A stretch of 64,000 bases of DNA from Hydractinia symbiolongicarpus (lineage: Eukaryota > Cnidaria > Hydrozoa > Anthoathecata > Hydractiniidae): contig NC_079881.1 of the NCBI RefSeq assembly GCF_029227915.1, forward strand, positions 15,599,501-15,663,500, read 5' to 3'. The stretch's first letter is position 1, and each line of letters starts with the position of its first letter. Under the pieces are notes generated by a model. That model saw only the letters and a list, made by a program, of their open reading frames with translations, made no database searches and was not told the DNA's origin. Of the stretch, positions 1-11,066 are shown in pieces. The position numbers and the translations under genes were made by a program.

Positions 1-47
1 ATAAGAGATGCTCTAAGAATTACAATAATCAATAAAACTTTCATTAA

Positions 48-671
48 TCAATCAGAGTCAATCGTGATAATCTTTTCCGTTTTCTTCTTGCCATCTCGCC
101 TTTTAGTAGTTGTTTTAATGCTAATGGTCTTGCTAAAAAAACTTCGGATATCTTTCTGATTGCTCGCTTCATCTTTGGACTTGCTCTTCTTCGATTGGGA
201 TGAAGTGGAAGGTAAATTGATGCTTTCCTCGGTCACATTATTAGGTTGTAAAAAGGATCCCAGATTTTCCTCATTCTTGGGTTCAATGTACAATTCCTCT
301 ATAAGTTGTTTATATTTTTCCATCAACAGAAGGTTAATACAAATACCAGCAATTTTCACTGTGATTTTACATGGAATCTCCATACCGCCTTGAACGATGG
401 GAGAGCGTCTATAATGTTCACTTGTAAGCTTGGCATTAACGATTGCTCCTCTATCCATGAAAAATTTTGTAACACGCGAGATCTCTCGTGGAAGATGACC
501 AACTGCATTTGTATCTCCTATTTCGCAAACCTTGATCGCGAAACGATCAAAGGGATTTCCAAACTCGTGATGACATTCTAGAAATTGTTCTCTCTGAGGA
601 TTCCAAAAGCTTTTATAATAATGGTATCCTCTTACTGCTGCTGAAAATTCGAAAACTTTACTGTACGCCAT
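48..671 (-). CDS. HIRAN-domain protein with PIP-box and SIM-like tail
   Basis: Intact 207-aa ORF starting at ATG 671. Residues about 5-115 match the HIRAN domain (HLTF/Rad5 N-terminal type, which binds DNA ends or stalled forks); visible hallmarks are NPFDRFAIKV and GHLPREISRVTKFF. A low-complexity Ser/Lys linker follows. Near the C-terminus QKDIRSFF (172-179) fits the PCNA-interacting motif QxxIxxFF, and the extreme tail EKIITIDSD looks like a SUMO-interacting motif (hydrophobic core followed by acidic residues). No helicase or nuclease domain is present. It is divergently oriented to the pogo-like transposase at 1177, so the two probably belong to one transposon. A decayed relative lies at 35470-36000. 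The domain call is by recognition; the PIP and SIM functions are inferred from motifs only. Confidence 0.8.
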   Translation of the reverse strand: MAYSKVFEFSAAVRGYHYYKSFWNPQREQFLECHHEFGNPFDRFAIKVCEIGDTNAVGHLPREISRVTKFFMDRGAIVNAKLTSEHYRRSPIVQGGMEIPCKITVKIAGICINLLLMEKYKQLIEELYIEPKNEENLGSFLQPNNVTEESINLPSTSSQSKKSKSKDEASNQKDIRSFFSKTISIKTTTKRRDGKKKTEKIITIDSD

Positions 672-1176
672 CTTACAGTGACAGTAACTTTCTTCTGTAC
701 TTTCTTGTTTCCTTCTTGTCTCAATAAGTTTGTCCTCATTGTTTGACTCTCTTTTACTTCAGTCTCCTTTACTTCAGCGAGTAAGGGGTTTCCCCCTCAA
801 ACAATAGGATAAACACGCGAGAAAATTGTTGTCTGGAAAATTTTTCTTTTCGAATGTTCATTTATTTGCTCTCATCGAAGGGTTTCCCCCTCAAACAATA
901 GGATAAACACGCGGGAAAATTGTTGTCTGGAAAATTTTTCTTTTCGAATGTTCATTTATTTGCTCTCCCGAAACAAAAAAAAACCATTGAAAGTTTTTAA
1001 TAGAAATTCGTCTCGTTTTGGATATATAGAAATGGTCTATTAAACCACAAATTTTGTATATTTGTATTGTTCATCGATCAAAATATCTTTCACTCGTGTT
1101 CTTGAGTTTGGGTGATAAACTGACACATGTAAACAAACGCGTTCATGTGAAAAAGACAAAACAAGACGAAAGAAAA
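672..1176. promoter_or_regulatory. Shared upstream region of the HIRAN and transposase genes
   Basis: About 500 bp separate the two divergent start codons. The segment holds a 94-bp tandem duplication (786-877 and 880-969) and short AT-rich runs. A bidirectional promoter is inferred from the arrangement; no TATA box or initiator could be assigned with confidence. Confidence 0.4.
786..969. repeat. 94-bp tandem direct repeat, two copies
   Basis: The two copies begin with GGTTTCCCCCTCAAACAATA at 787 and 881 and run nearly identically to TTTATTTGCTCTC; one visible difference is CGCGAG against CGCGGG. They sit between the divergent HIRAN and transposase genes. Confidence 0.85.
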
Positions 1177-2954
1177 ATGTCAAGTTCAGGTAACACTACT
1201 TTTTATTATTAACTTTCATATTGTAATACTTACTTTTTAAGCAAAAATCTTCCGAGTTTAAAGCCTTGTTAGAATTATTAAAATTCTAAAGCAGTTGATA
1301 TTTATTTGATACAAATGTAATACCCAGATATCCCTTTAATTTTTCAGAATCGTCGCGTAACTTGCAGAGAGAATCAGGTTTAGGACCGTTAGATTTCCAA
1401 GCTGCTGCCCAAGCCGCATCTACTCCTCGAAAGACCAACAGAAAGTCCTACCAAAAATGGTCAAACGAAGACAGATTTAATATCGGCAAATATGCTGCAA
1501 TCCACGGCCCCGCTGCTGCTACGAGGAAATTTTCATCAAGAAGCCAACCATTGAACGAAAGTACTGTTAGAGGGTGGTGTAAACTGTATCAAGACGAGGT
1601 AAAAAAGGCGAGTAAGGAGAAGCGTTCTGTCGGACGTGAGTTGGCAGTTCTCAGAAGAGGTCGACCACTTTTACTAGGAACTTTGGACCAAATGGTCCAA
1701 AAATTTCTACTGGCGGTGCGAAACAGAGGGGGGATAATTACGTCTGCCATTGCGGTATCAGTTGCCAAAGCTCTAATTGCACGAAACCCACAGTTAAATT
1801 TAGCACACATCGATCTCGATTCGTCATCTTGGGCTAAGAGCTTATTTCAAAGAATGGGGTTTGTAAAACGCATGAAAACAACAGGAAAGGTCGAAATACC
1901 CGAAGGAGCGAAAAAAGAAGCACAACTACTCTATTTGCATGATATCGTATCCCTTGTCGAAGAACATAACATTCCAGACAGTCTCGTAATGAATTTGGAC
2001 CAAACTCCACTCAAGTACGTACCAAGCGGCAACCATACATTGGCCAAAAAAGGCACAAAGTCTATCGGAATCGCAGGCTCATCTGATAAACGTTGCATAA
2101 CAGCTACCTTTGTGGTCACATTGGATGGAAGCTTCCTACCAATCCAACTTATTTACGGCGGAAAGACTACCCAAAGTCTCCCAAGATTCAAATTCCCTGA
2201 TTCATTTAGCTTGAGTGTTAACCCAAAACACTTCAGTAATACAGCAGAATCAATAAAAGTTATCGATGAGGTTATTCTACCATATGTCAAGGCTCAGCGA
2301 GAAGCACTGGGAAAGCCAGACCAAGCAGCTCTCTTGGTATTCGATGTGTTTCGTGGCCAAATCACCGACGAAGTCACGTCTCACTTAACACGAAATAACA
2401 TATTTTTCATCATGGTACCCAACAATATGACCCATCTATTCCAGCCGCTGGATTTAACAGTAAACGGCCATTGCAAGAAATTCATGAAAAGCAAGTTTTC
2501 TGATTGGTACACACAACAGGTTCAGAACGCCCTTGATGCTGGAGTAAAAGTGGAAAACATCAACATTGAGTTCAAACTAACGACTATGAAACCATTACAT
2601 GCAAGTTGGATTGTGGACTACTACAATCACATCGCCTCAGTAGCTGGTGTTGATGTTATTGTTAAAGGTTGGAAAATTGCTGGAATTTATGATGCGATAA
2701 AGAAAGGAAAGTTGAATCTACCAAGCGTCGACCCGTTTAATGAGATAGCGCCGTTGGCTATGTCACCGGATGAGATTGCTAACCAGCCCAGCTTCATCGA
2801 AGTATCGGACGAGATACGGGAAGGATACGTAAACGAAATCGTAGAAAATGATGAAGATGACGACGACAATGATGATGATGCAGAATGGGGGTTCGAAGAA
2901 GACTTTGATAGAAACGCATTTGACTTCATTATCGATGATGAATGTAACGAGTAA
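1177..2954 (+). CDS. pogo-like DDE transposase (two exons)
   Basis: Exon 1 is 1177-1189 (ATG, donor GTAACA) and exon 2 is 1348-2954 (acceptor TTTTTCAG); phase 1 joins cleanly to give 539 aa. The N-terminus has a basic helix-turn-helix region (YQKWSNEDRF to STVRGWCKLY, about 35-85) that should bind the element's ends. The DDE_1 catalytic core carries D222 (NLDQTP), D337 (VFDVFRGQ) and D373 (QPLDLTVNG), a DD35D triad as in Tc1/mariner-pogo enzymes. The C-terminus is very acidic (Asp/Glu run near 500-515). No stop or frameshift is present, so it may encode an active enzyme. The start chosen matters: without the 13-nt first exon the reading frame has no nearby ATG. Confidence 0.88.
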
Positions 2955-2959
2955 TTAAC

Positions 2960-3095
2960 AATTTAGAAAGACTATTTTTTCTCGACCGCGAAAATTATAT
3001 TTTTTTCTCGACCGCGAAATTAAATTCCGCGAAAAAAATCGTTTTGATCAACCGCGAAATTAAATTCCCGCGAAAATTTCTTCCCTTAAGGTAGC
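2960..3095. repeat. Subterminal repeats at the right end of the HIRAN/pogo element
   Basis: The motif ACCGCGAAATTAAATTCC and variants occurs about four times, ending with CGCGAAAATTTCTTCCCTTAA at 3071-3091. A near-identical end (GCGAAAATTTCTGCCCTTAA) recurs at about 36400-36419 beside the second HIRAN relic, which suggests this is the terminus of the family. The left terminus is outside the window. Confidence 0.55.
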
Positions 3096-3116
3096 CGATA
3101 GCCGTTTTCTACGGAA

Positions 3117-3345
3117 TATTTCAAATCCACAAATATATTTTAAATCCACAAATATATTTCAAATCAGTAACAGAATTTTTTTGAAATCCGAAAATATAAT
3201 TCAAATCCACAAATATATTTCAAATTCGCAAATATATTTCAAATCCACAAATATATTTTCAATCCGCATAAATATTCCAAATCCACAAATGTTTTTCAAA
3301 AACGCAAAATTATTTCAAATCCACAAATATATTTTAAAAATCCAA
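3117..3345 (+). repeat. Left terminal array of transposon A
   Basis: Roughly a dozen degenerate copies of TTTCAAATCCACAAATATA in tandem. The right-end counterpart is inverted at 11067-11203. Confidence 0.75.
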
Positions 3346-3405
3346 TTCTCCCAGAGCCCTGCCCTGCAAAAAGTCACATGTGCCCGAAATGATTTGTAAA
3401 TAAGC

Positions 3406-4030
3406 ATGGCAGACCGTTTCTGTTCGTCATGTGGGAAGAAAATCGAATTTTGTAGCGATTATTTCTGGAAAAAAAAGAAAGCAGAAAGTCCTGTCCACAG
3501 TGAGGAAGTGTCATTGATAGACTATCAACGAATTAAGTCAAATGAAAGAACATCACGATTCTCAAGGAGAAAGACAAATACAATCAATGGAGAAGAAAGA
3601 GCTGGGTGACGATGATTGAGGAAGTAATAGTAGTAAGGTGGTTTTTAAAAGCAAGAAAGCAAAGGTTGTATCTTTACACAGTAAAACATCTACGGAAAGT
3701 GTTGTTATTAACGTTGGAATTATGAGAGAGAATGAACAAGGGCTGCTCCATTGTGTTAGAGGATCTAAGTTTCCTCTGCGTATTGCTAGGGATGCCTCAG
3801 CAGCTACTGTTTTGAAGGCTGCAAACAAAAAGCATGCAGACCATGACCTATTTTTCTGTGGTCTATAAGAATATGTCTTGCTATACCCGGACCAGAAAGT
3901 GGTTGAAATGATACCTGGGACAAAAACAGTTTTTACTGTTGACAAATACAAAAAGGAGCTAGCTAAGCCATTTTCAAAAGTAGACCTTTATTTATGCAAA
4001 GGATACGATATACAATCAAACAGAAGATGA
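3406..4030 (+). pseudogene. Broken zinc-ribbon / ubiquitin-like N-terminal fragment in transposon A
   Basis: It starts with ATG 3406 and a CxxC zinc-ribbon half (FCSSCGKK). Reading continues in a second frame from about 3593 to 4030, past a TGA at 3627-3629 and a TAA at 3866-3868, with a segment of the form VVINVGIMRENEQGLLHC, then YVLLYPDQKVVEMIPGT. No HECT catalytic part follows. By position it is the equivalent of the ligase gene of element B, but sequence similarity to it is not obvious, so the relation is an inference. At least one frameshift and two stops make it non-functional. Confidence 0.5.
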
Positions 4031-4604
4031 AATGAGACGGACCATGTCCTTCGCAATTAACAATGGCTGTTGCTTCAGCAAGATTAAATTGCAAAATATA
4101 CCTTAAACTTGCTATCTTTTGTTGATTTTATATTTTTTGTTATGTTGTAGTGAATTTCCACTTGAATGTTTTAAAGGCAAAGAACGTAGAAAATTCAGAC
4201 AGTTTTCTGAAAAAAACTGGAAACTGGCTCTAATAGACCTTTCCAGAATTTCCTAATTATGCAAAACTCAATTAAAGAGGTTAATATTAAAAATGATTCA
4301 TATCCCTAAGTTCCTTAGCAAACGGTAGAACAAATTACCTAATTTCGTAAATCTTTTTATTCGCTAAGTGCTTCAATTCCAAGCTGAAAATTACGGTCAA
4401 ACCCTTCATATAGCCGAGATTCCTAAGAATAGCCTCATTTTCAAAATAATTAGTTTCTTTAAATCTATATATAATCCAACCAGAATATTATATTGCTCTA
4501 AAAACTTAATTTTTGTCATGATAATTTAATATTCTATCTGAATATTCTTATTTGAAGAGTAAAGAACCATTAAAAATTTTAGATAACGTCATAATTATTA
4601 TAAT
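4031..4604. other. AT-rich gap inside transposon A
   Basis: No coding potential, tandem repeat or RNA gene is recognisable here. It separates the two convergent broken genes of element A. Confidence 0.5.
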
Positions 4605-5761
4605 TTATGAAATTCGGGAAAGGTGTATTGTTCTGTTTGTTTTTTTTTGTTTGTTTTTATCACAACTTTTATTATATTGCAGTAGCTTACAGAAGAAGTA
4701 TGTATATGTAAAAAAGAAACTATAGTCAAAACTCTCTGGAAGATAAAACATTTCATCTGGTATTCCGCATACTTTGGCGTTCCTGGAATTTCTTATGGTG
4801 TGTGAATTCCACTCATCTCTCATTTTATCTAACTCTGATTGTATTAACCAAGAATGGCTAAACCAAGCGCATTCCATTTGAAAATGATCACCTAAGCGAA
4901 GTGCGTCACTTTCAACCATATCTTTGAAATAGTCAATTACCCAAGTTGGATATGTTCGCTTAAAAGGAGACCATAAATTTTCAATCCTTTGGTGACACTG
5001 TGAAGTTCCATCTTTATGTGCATTAACATTGTTATGAATAAGTGACTGGTAACTTGCCATTAGACCATTTTCAGTACCACAATCAGTTCGTACTATATCT
5101 GGAGACATTTTAAATTCGTCAAGAGCGTTTAAGAAAAAGTGAGCAGGTATTACAGATTAATTATTGGTACAACTAACTTTTACCAAATGACTTTGCGGGG
5201 AAAACTGTCTACACATCCATGAATAGGGAATCCAAAAGGCTTCAACTTGCCATACAGCATTTGGCCCGGGTGAATTATATACTCTATGTATAAGTTTCCG
5301 TGCCTGTCTGTTATGAGAGCCTTTCGGATCGATTTCCCTAACAACTTTCATAACCTCGTCACGTTTTACTGAAACGCCGTGTATCACACGTAGCTTGTTC
5401 CAAATCCTTCGATAACCCTTGACTCCATTTGTAATTAAACCTTCGGTTTTGATAACTTGACGAATTAAAGAATCCACGTCAGGTTTTTCATTCCTTTTTA
5501 AGCCCATCGCTCTTAGACGGCGTTTTAAAGTTCTGACACTGATATCAATCTCGTTGTAATGTTTCAAATACATATAACTATCTTTTTGTACTCAGTTCCC
5601 TTATTAAAGTAATATTTAATAACATTTTCCACACATTTGTTGTGTGTTGCAGTTTCAGCTTTTATTGCACGTCTTTCCATTCCACAATTAGGACAGAACA
5701 ACTCTATTAAGTAGAATTCTCTTCCACAACAAAAACAAAAGCATGCATTTGCAGCCGCCAT
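4605..5761 (-). pseudogene. Broken integrase-like (rve) transposase of transposon A
   Basis: Reading from ATG 5761: a zinc ribbon (CFCCGREF then CPNCG), a helix-turn-helix region (ISVRTLKRRLRAMGL at about 5540-5495), and an rve-type catalytic core. The second Asp (VRTDCGTENG) and the Glu (HQRIENLW) are present in 4605-5108. The segment that should hold the first catalytic Asp is missing: at about 5245 the frame shifts right after VWQ and resumes as LKPFGFPIHGC. Stops follow near 5180. It is a relative of the intact transposase in element B. Splice sites may exist between 5573 and 5600 but were not needed to call it inactive. Confidence 0.7.
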
Positions 5762-5835
5762 TATGCCATTATGGCCACGAGGCTTCGCTGATCACAATAA
5801 TTTGTGGATTTTAAACTATTTTCGGATTTGAAATA

Positions 5836-5871
5836 TATTATGGCGCGCCTGAGGGGACAAAATTAAAAAAA
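5836..5871 (+). repeat. Left 36-bp terminal inverted repeat of transposon B
   Basis: Exact reverse complement of 11031-11066. The core contains the palindrome GGCGCGCC, and the outermost bases read TATTATGG. Confidence 0.9.
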
Positions 5872-6125
5872 CCCAAAAAATAAACAAAAAAACTTTTTTG
5901 CAAGAAAAAAACATTTTTGATATTGAAATATATTAAAAAATACGAAAAAAAAAATTTTTTCGCAATTTTTTTTCTTTTTAGTTGAAAAAAATTATTACTT
6001 TTTTCAAAAAATGTTTTTTTCTTTTTTTGTGGCACCTGTCAATCAATCAATCAAAATTTCGACAAGTATGACTGTTCGGCATTTTATTTAAAATTCCGCG
6101 CAAAAATGAAGATGTTAGAAAAACA

Positions 6126-7659
6126 ATGATGGCGGTATATGTTCCACATGTTACAGCTGCAATTACGTTTCTAAATGGTTTAGAAAGAAACAGGTTTTTG
6201 CCCTTGAATGAAATCGGGCAGGAAATTTACAACATTCAGTTTGACGAAATTATATGGAATTTAGCATCAATATACTTAGAGTACTTACAAGTGCCTGATA
6301 TAAGTGATCGTATACCAGAAGTTATTAGGTCACTACAAAATTCTTATGAAGAACTAGTGAAACATCGTTGTCGAGGTGGTGATAAAAGCAATGCTTACAT
6401 TAGTCCTAGAGCTGTGACTGGTGAGGTTGGCAGACCAAAGTATGAAGTGCCAAAGGAACAAGTCATTAGCTTGAAAAAGATCGGATATCAATGGAAGGAC
6501 ATTGCTCAAATGCTTGGTATTAGTATCAAAACACTCTGTCGTCGTCGTAAAGAATTTGATTTACCTTTTGGAGAAGCAGAATATTCAGACATAACTGATC
6601 AACAACTCGATGAAATAGTTCGAGAAGTGCTTTTGATACTCCCAAATTGCGGCGAAAGAATGGTAATAGGTGCAATTACCAGCAAACATATTAAGGTGAA
6701 AAGAGAAAGATTGCGACAATCAATCATGAGGGTAGACGCGTTGAGCAGGGTGATGAGACGAAGGAATTGTATACAAAGAAGGAGGTACAATGTGAAATCT
6801 CCAAATTCGCTGTGGTAAGTAAGTTTCCCTAATTAACAAACGGTGTTTGCGTTATGCCCATATCCATTTCTTAAAATATTCTTTTAGGCATATGGATGGT
6901 CATCATAAGTTAATTAGATGGCGCATTGTGTTTCACGGATGTATAGATGGTTATTCAAGATTAGTAACATTTCTCAGATGTAATTCAAATAACAGAAGCA
7001 CTACCGTATTAGATCTATTTCTGGAAGCCATCAATAAATACAATGTCCCTAGGAGAATTCGCACTGACCACGGTATAGAAAATATTGAAGTGGCACGATG
7101 GATGCTAGGACACTTTGGTGTGGCCAGTAAGCCTGTCATAACTGGACTATCAATGCATAATCAAAGAATCGAAAGGCTTTGGCGCGACTTAGTCATACAG
7201 GTGGTTGATTATTTTAAAGGCATTTTTTATTTCATGGAGCAGCAAGAAATGTTAGACCCCGTAAATGATGTAGATTTGTACGCATTGCATAGCGTGTTTT
7301 TGCCTAGAATTAATCGTGCTTGCGAGGAATTTGTGAAGCAGTGGAATAATCATCCTTTATCAACTGAAGGCAATAGAACGCCGTATCAGCTGTGGACTCA
7401 AGGCATGTATATGAACTGGCATTCTTCTGATAACGGTTTGAGACAGATAATGGAGGAAAATGAAAACATTGGTACACATGGAGTCGAACTTGACGGTCCA
7501 GCTCCTTTAATAGATTCGATCAACAACGTAAATGTTCCTGAGATAGCTCTGAATTTACCAGACAATTTTATGCAAAATATTGACCCACTTTCTGAAGACC
7601 ACAATCACGGAATAAACTTGTACATTCAAACTCGTGAATTATTGGTACATGCGCTATGA
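6126..7659 (+). CDS. Integrase-like DDE transposase of transposon B (two exons)
   Basis: Exons 6126-6814 and 6888-7659, with a 73-bp GT-AG intron (GTAAGT...TTTTAG) in phase 2, give 486 aa. Residues about 115-150 form a resolvase-like helix-turn-helix (VISLKKIGYQWKDIAQMLGI...TLCRRRKEF) for DNA binding. The rve-type core carries D233 (HMDGHH), D290 (RTDHGIEN) and E325 (NQRIERLW): a DD34E triad close to retroviral integrase. The intron falls directly before the first catalytic motif. No stop or frameshift is seen. The product should cut and join the 36-bp element ends; this is inferred from family and position. The start could also be the second ATG at 6129. Confidence 0.85.
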
Positions 7660-8208
7660 TAAGCTGATGTACGGTCGAATAACAAACAAACGATTTTAAG
7701 CTCTTGCGATGGAACATAAGGGTCAAAAAATTAATTCGGTTGGTGGGTTGGCGTTTATTTGGCACTTGATAGTAGGAGTATGTAAAGTTAAAAAGTTGTT
7801 AATTTTTAACAGAGACAAAAATGTATTTTAGTGTATCAAAGAAATACTTTAATCAGAAGTTCACATTTACTCGTATTAAATAACAAAAACTTTAGTAATC
7901 ACTAACAAAACATAGTATCCTACACATATATTTTTCACTAACGTAAAAAACTTTCAAGCCTTTTATTGTTATTAGCATTATGAAAATTAGTTAAGTCAAT
8001 AAGTCTCCTTTTTATATAACGAAAAGTAAAGAAAAACTGCAGAAATGCAAAATAAAACATAATGTCAACATATAATATAACAATCTTTTTATATAATATA
8101 TAATAATCTTATATAATAATCTTTTTAAACTTCCAGGTTTGTATAACTTTGGACGTTTTAGGACGGCAAAAAGAAAAAAAAACATGTATATATATATATA
8201 TTAAAAAC
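7660..8208. other. Gap between the convergent genes of transposon B
   Basis: AT-rich 3' flanks of the transposase and the HECT gene, with short TATAAT-type repeats at 8070-8125 and an (AT)n run near 8185. No gene was recognised. Confidence 0.5.
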
Positions 8209-10749
8209 TCACAAACGTCCAAAACCCTGTCCTTGTAATCGTAAGGTAGCATCAATTGCCTTTTTGAAATCGTTATATGCATCATGACAAATTGGAATCG
8301 AAAGTATCGAAAGACACGTATCTGCATCAGGCAATGGTTTACCTCTCCTGTTGAACTTTAGAGTAACGCCATTTTCTAAAGGAACTGGCGAAGAGCAACA
8401 AAATACTAATAGGTCTTTTGTTGTGATAGCTAAAATAAAAAGAAGCTGCAAATTTTACACCCATAAGAAATACATCAACTTGCAAACAATATTAAAAATA
8501 CAAATTATAGTCCTATAAAAAATTGGAAAAATTTTCTAGAAAGTAAAAATGTAAAGTAGAATGATGACACATATTTTAGTAACTTAAAAATATACAAAAT
8601 AGAAATACCTTCATCAACTGTATCTTCATTGCCGTTTGCTGAGATACAAAATACAAAAATAGATACAAAAATAACATTTTTACAAAGTGGATTGCCATTC
8701 TAACATTGGAAACAATGATTTTATATATACTGCAGCAAATTTAAAATAATTATATACCTAATGACATAACATAGTCTTTAAAGAACACCAGTGCTTTCTC
8801 TTCTGCCTCCTTTATCGCCTTAGGTAACTTAAATTGATTGTAAAGATCTTCGGCCTGAATCACAACTTCAGATGTGGATTGAAATACATCTTTCCAAATG
8901 CTTCGATTGTTTTTTAGCACACTGATAAGGGAGATGGTTTCAAAACCTTCTCGTAGTTGCTCTGTTTCTTCATGTCTCATTTTAAAGATGCAATATATAG
9001 TTAACAGATACAAAGCTGTGTCCTTGGTCTTAGTTGTAAGCATGGAATGCCCAAATCCAGCAGCTTTAAGTTCACACTGTAAGAAATCATTACTTTGATA
9101 TGCAAACATTTCTTTGTCATCATCACATGATCGTATCTGAAAAAAACACGAAAATTTATAAATTTAACATTCTCATCTAAAAATTCATGACATAAAACAT
9201 TATAAAAAGTCAAATAATAATAAGTTAGAATCAATAGTACTGAATATATACTATAACCACCTGCTGCATTATGTGTCGTAATTCAAAATCTGGAAAATCT
9301 TGATCTGTTACAACAGAATATGCTTCTGCAATATCATTAGTAATCAAAAAATGGACATATGCAGGAGATAAACCAATAACTGGTCCTCCGTTATGTAGAA
9401 TGCTATGTGCAATAACTTTTCCAGCATAGAGATATAACTCACTGTCCAAGTGGCATTCATTGTGAACAGGAACTTTATGATTTATATCTCCCTCAAACAA
9501 TTGAATGCTTCCTTCTCCACGTATCAATCGATCAAGTAATATGTAAAAATATTCCCTTTTTGGACCATCTGCATCCATGCCTTCTTCTCCATTTTCGAAG
9601 GTTACTTCTGGGAAGTAAGATATGTCAATTTGACCACGTTTATGTTGAATTAAAGTGGTTTTTAAATATGTATCTGACCTGTTGATTGAAATTTTTTGTT
9701 TGTTCCCTGTTGCCGCATGAATTGTACGAATATCAACCAAATTCTTCATCACAAATTCTGTACTGCAGCCAAGTTTTTTTTCTGATTGTTCAAGCACAAG
9801 ATCCTTTGATGAACTTTGAGATGATGACTCAATTTGGCCTGTTGAAGTATAGTTATTTACATCTTTAATTAATCCAAATGCTGGCGTTTCTAATAATCCA
9901 TCGTCACTGTCAGATTCAACCTTTTCTTCCTCTTCATAGCAATTGATGAATGCACTAAAATAACTTTTAGTTATGTCAATTAAAGACCTGATATATATGC
10001 ACCCGTTTATACCAGGAGAAGACAAATGCTTTAAAACTTTTCCATTTATGTTATTTATGCCTGAAGGATTCATTAATTTTTTATGTACAGGTTTCATAAA
10101 TGAAAATTGATTCTTGCTTGGAAGTTTATCTTGGAACTTTTCAAAAATCGTTTCTCTGATTTCCTCCTCCTGAGATTCAAGTAAAACTTCGAAGGCATTA
10201 ACAATAAATCCTGATGATTGTAAATGTTCCTTCAATTCACCTTTCGGTATAACTTTAATCTTTGGTGAAGGAATTAACACAAGATCTTTCATGAATGTTG
10301 CAGATTTCCTTCGCTTAGAAGTATTACTATTGGTATTAGTAAAAGGTCTCTTGGTGGAAGATGGTAATCGTCTGCTGAGAGTGTTCCGATCTGCGTGTTC
10401 TAAAATAATTCAAAAATGACATTACAAAGGTCACAAAAATAGCTGTTACCCATACCAGCTCTTTCGGGAAAAATATATATTGTAGTCATTGTAACTTGGT
10501 TTTTAGCTAGATTGCTACTAGCTATATAAGTCACAAAACCAAAAAACTGAAAGTGGTTTGTGAAACAAAATAACGTAGCTTTTTACCATTTTTCTTTTGT
10601 CTATTTGGACGGAAGAGTAAATGTACAGCTTCTTCAACATTGTTTGATTCGCTGTTCTGCTCGGGCTTCTTTTTGTGCTGTTCCAAAGCACGAACAAGGT
10701 TGCTGAGGCCTTCAAGTGCAGAGCTCATGTTGTTTTCTTTCTGCGCCAT
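8209..10749 (-). CDS. HECT-type E3 ubiquitin ligase carried by transposon B (five exons)
   Basis: Exons 10587-10749, 9261-10399, 8758-9136, 8609-8638 and 8209-8429; every junction is GT-AG and every phase matches, giving 643 aa. The first ~250 residues are unstructured, with Lys/Ser and acidic runs. From about 260 the HECT N-lobe is visible (YFPEVTFENG...DADGPKREYF). The last exon holds the C-lobe with the catalytic motif ADTCLSILSIP; the active cysteine is C609, 34 residues from the C-terminus. It resembles G2E3-like HECT proteins. A HECT ligase transfers ubiquitin through a thioester on this cysteine. Its substrate here is unknown; the location inside the inverted repeats suggests a role for the transposon (modifying host factors or the transposase), which is inference. 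Confidence 0.85.
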
Positions 10750-11030
10750 TTTAGAAGTGCCACAGGAGGGCGAACAAAGTAATAATTTGCAGAACAGGTT
10801 ACGCTGTCGAACAAAAATGATTGATTGATAGAGCCCGGCCGTCGGACAAAAATGTTCTCCAACTGTTTTTCATTTTTTTTCAAAAAAATGAACAATAAAA
10901 TAAATCAAATTGTTTTTATATCTTTTTGTTTATTCGTTGTTGTTTTTTCATTATTATTTTTTAAAAATTTCAAAAAATAAGTAAAAAAGTGTTTTTTTAC
11001 AAAAATATTCTTTTTTTAAATAACAAAATA

Positions 11031-11066
11031 TTTTTTTAATTTTGTCCCCTCAGGCGCGCCATAATA
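11031..11066 (-). repeat. Right 36-bp terminal inverted repeat of transposon B
   Basis: Exact reverse complement of 5836-5871. It is followed directly by the inverted array of element A. Confidence 0.9.

Larger units (their letters stand above)
5836..11066. mobile_element. Transposon B: integrase-like transposase plus HECT ligase
   Basis: A 5.23-kb unit bounded by perfect 36-bp inverted repeats, 5836-5871 and 11031-11066, each containing GGCGCGCCTGAGGGGACAAA. Inside are two spliced, undamaged genes in convergent arrangement: transposase (plus) and HECT E3 ligase (minus). A poly-A/T-rich stretch of 150-250 bp lies inside each terminus. The element interrupts the terminal array of element A, which dates it as the younger one. 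Family assignment is uncertain; eukaryotic integrase-type DNA transposons such as IS3EU or Ginger are candidates. Target-site duplication is masked by the AT-rich flanks. Confidence 0.8.
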
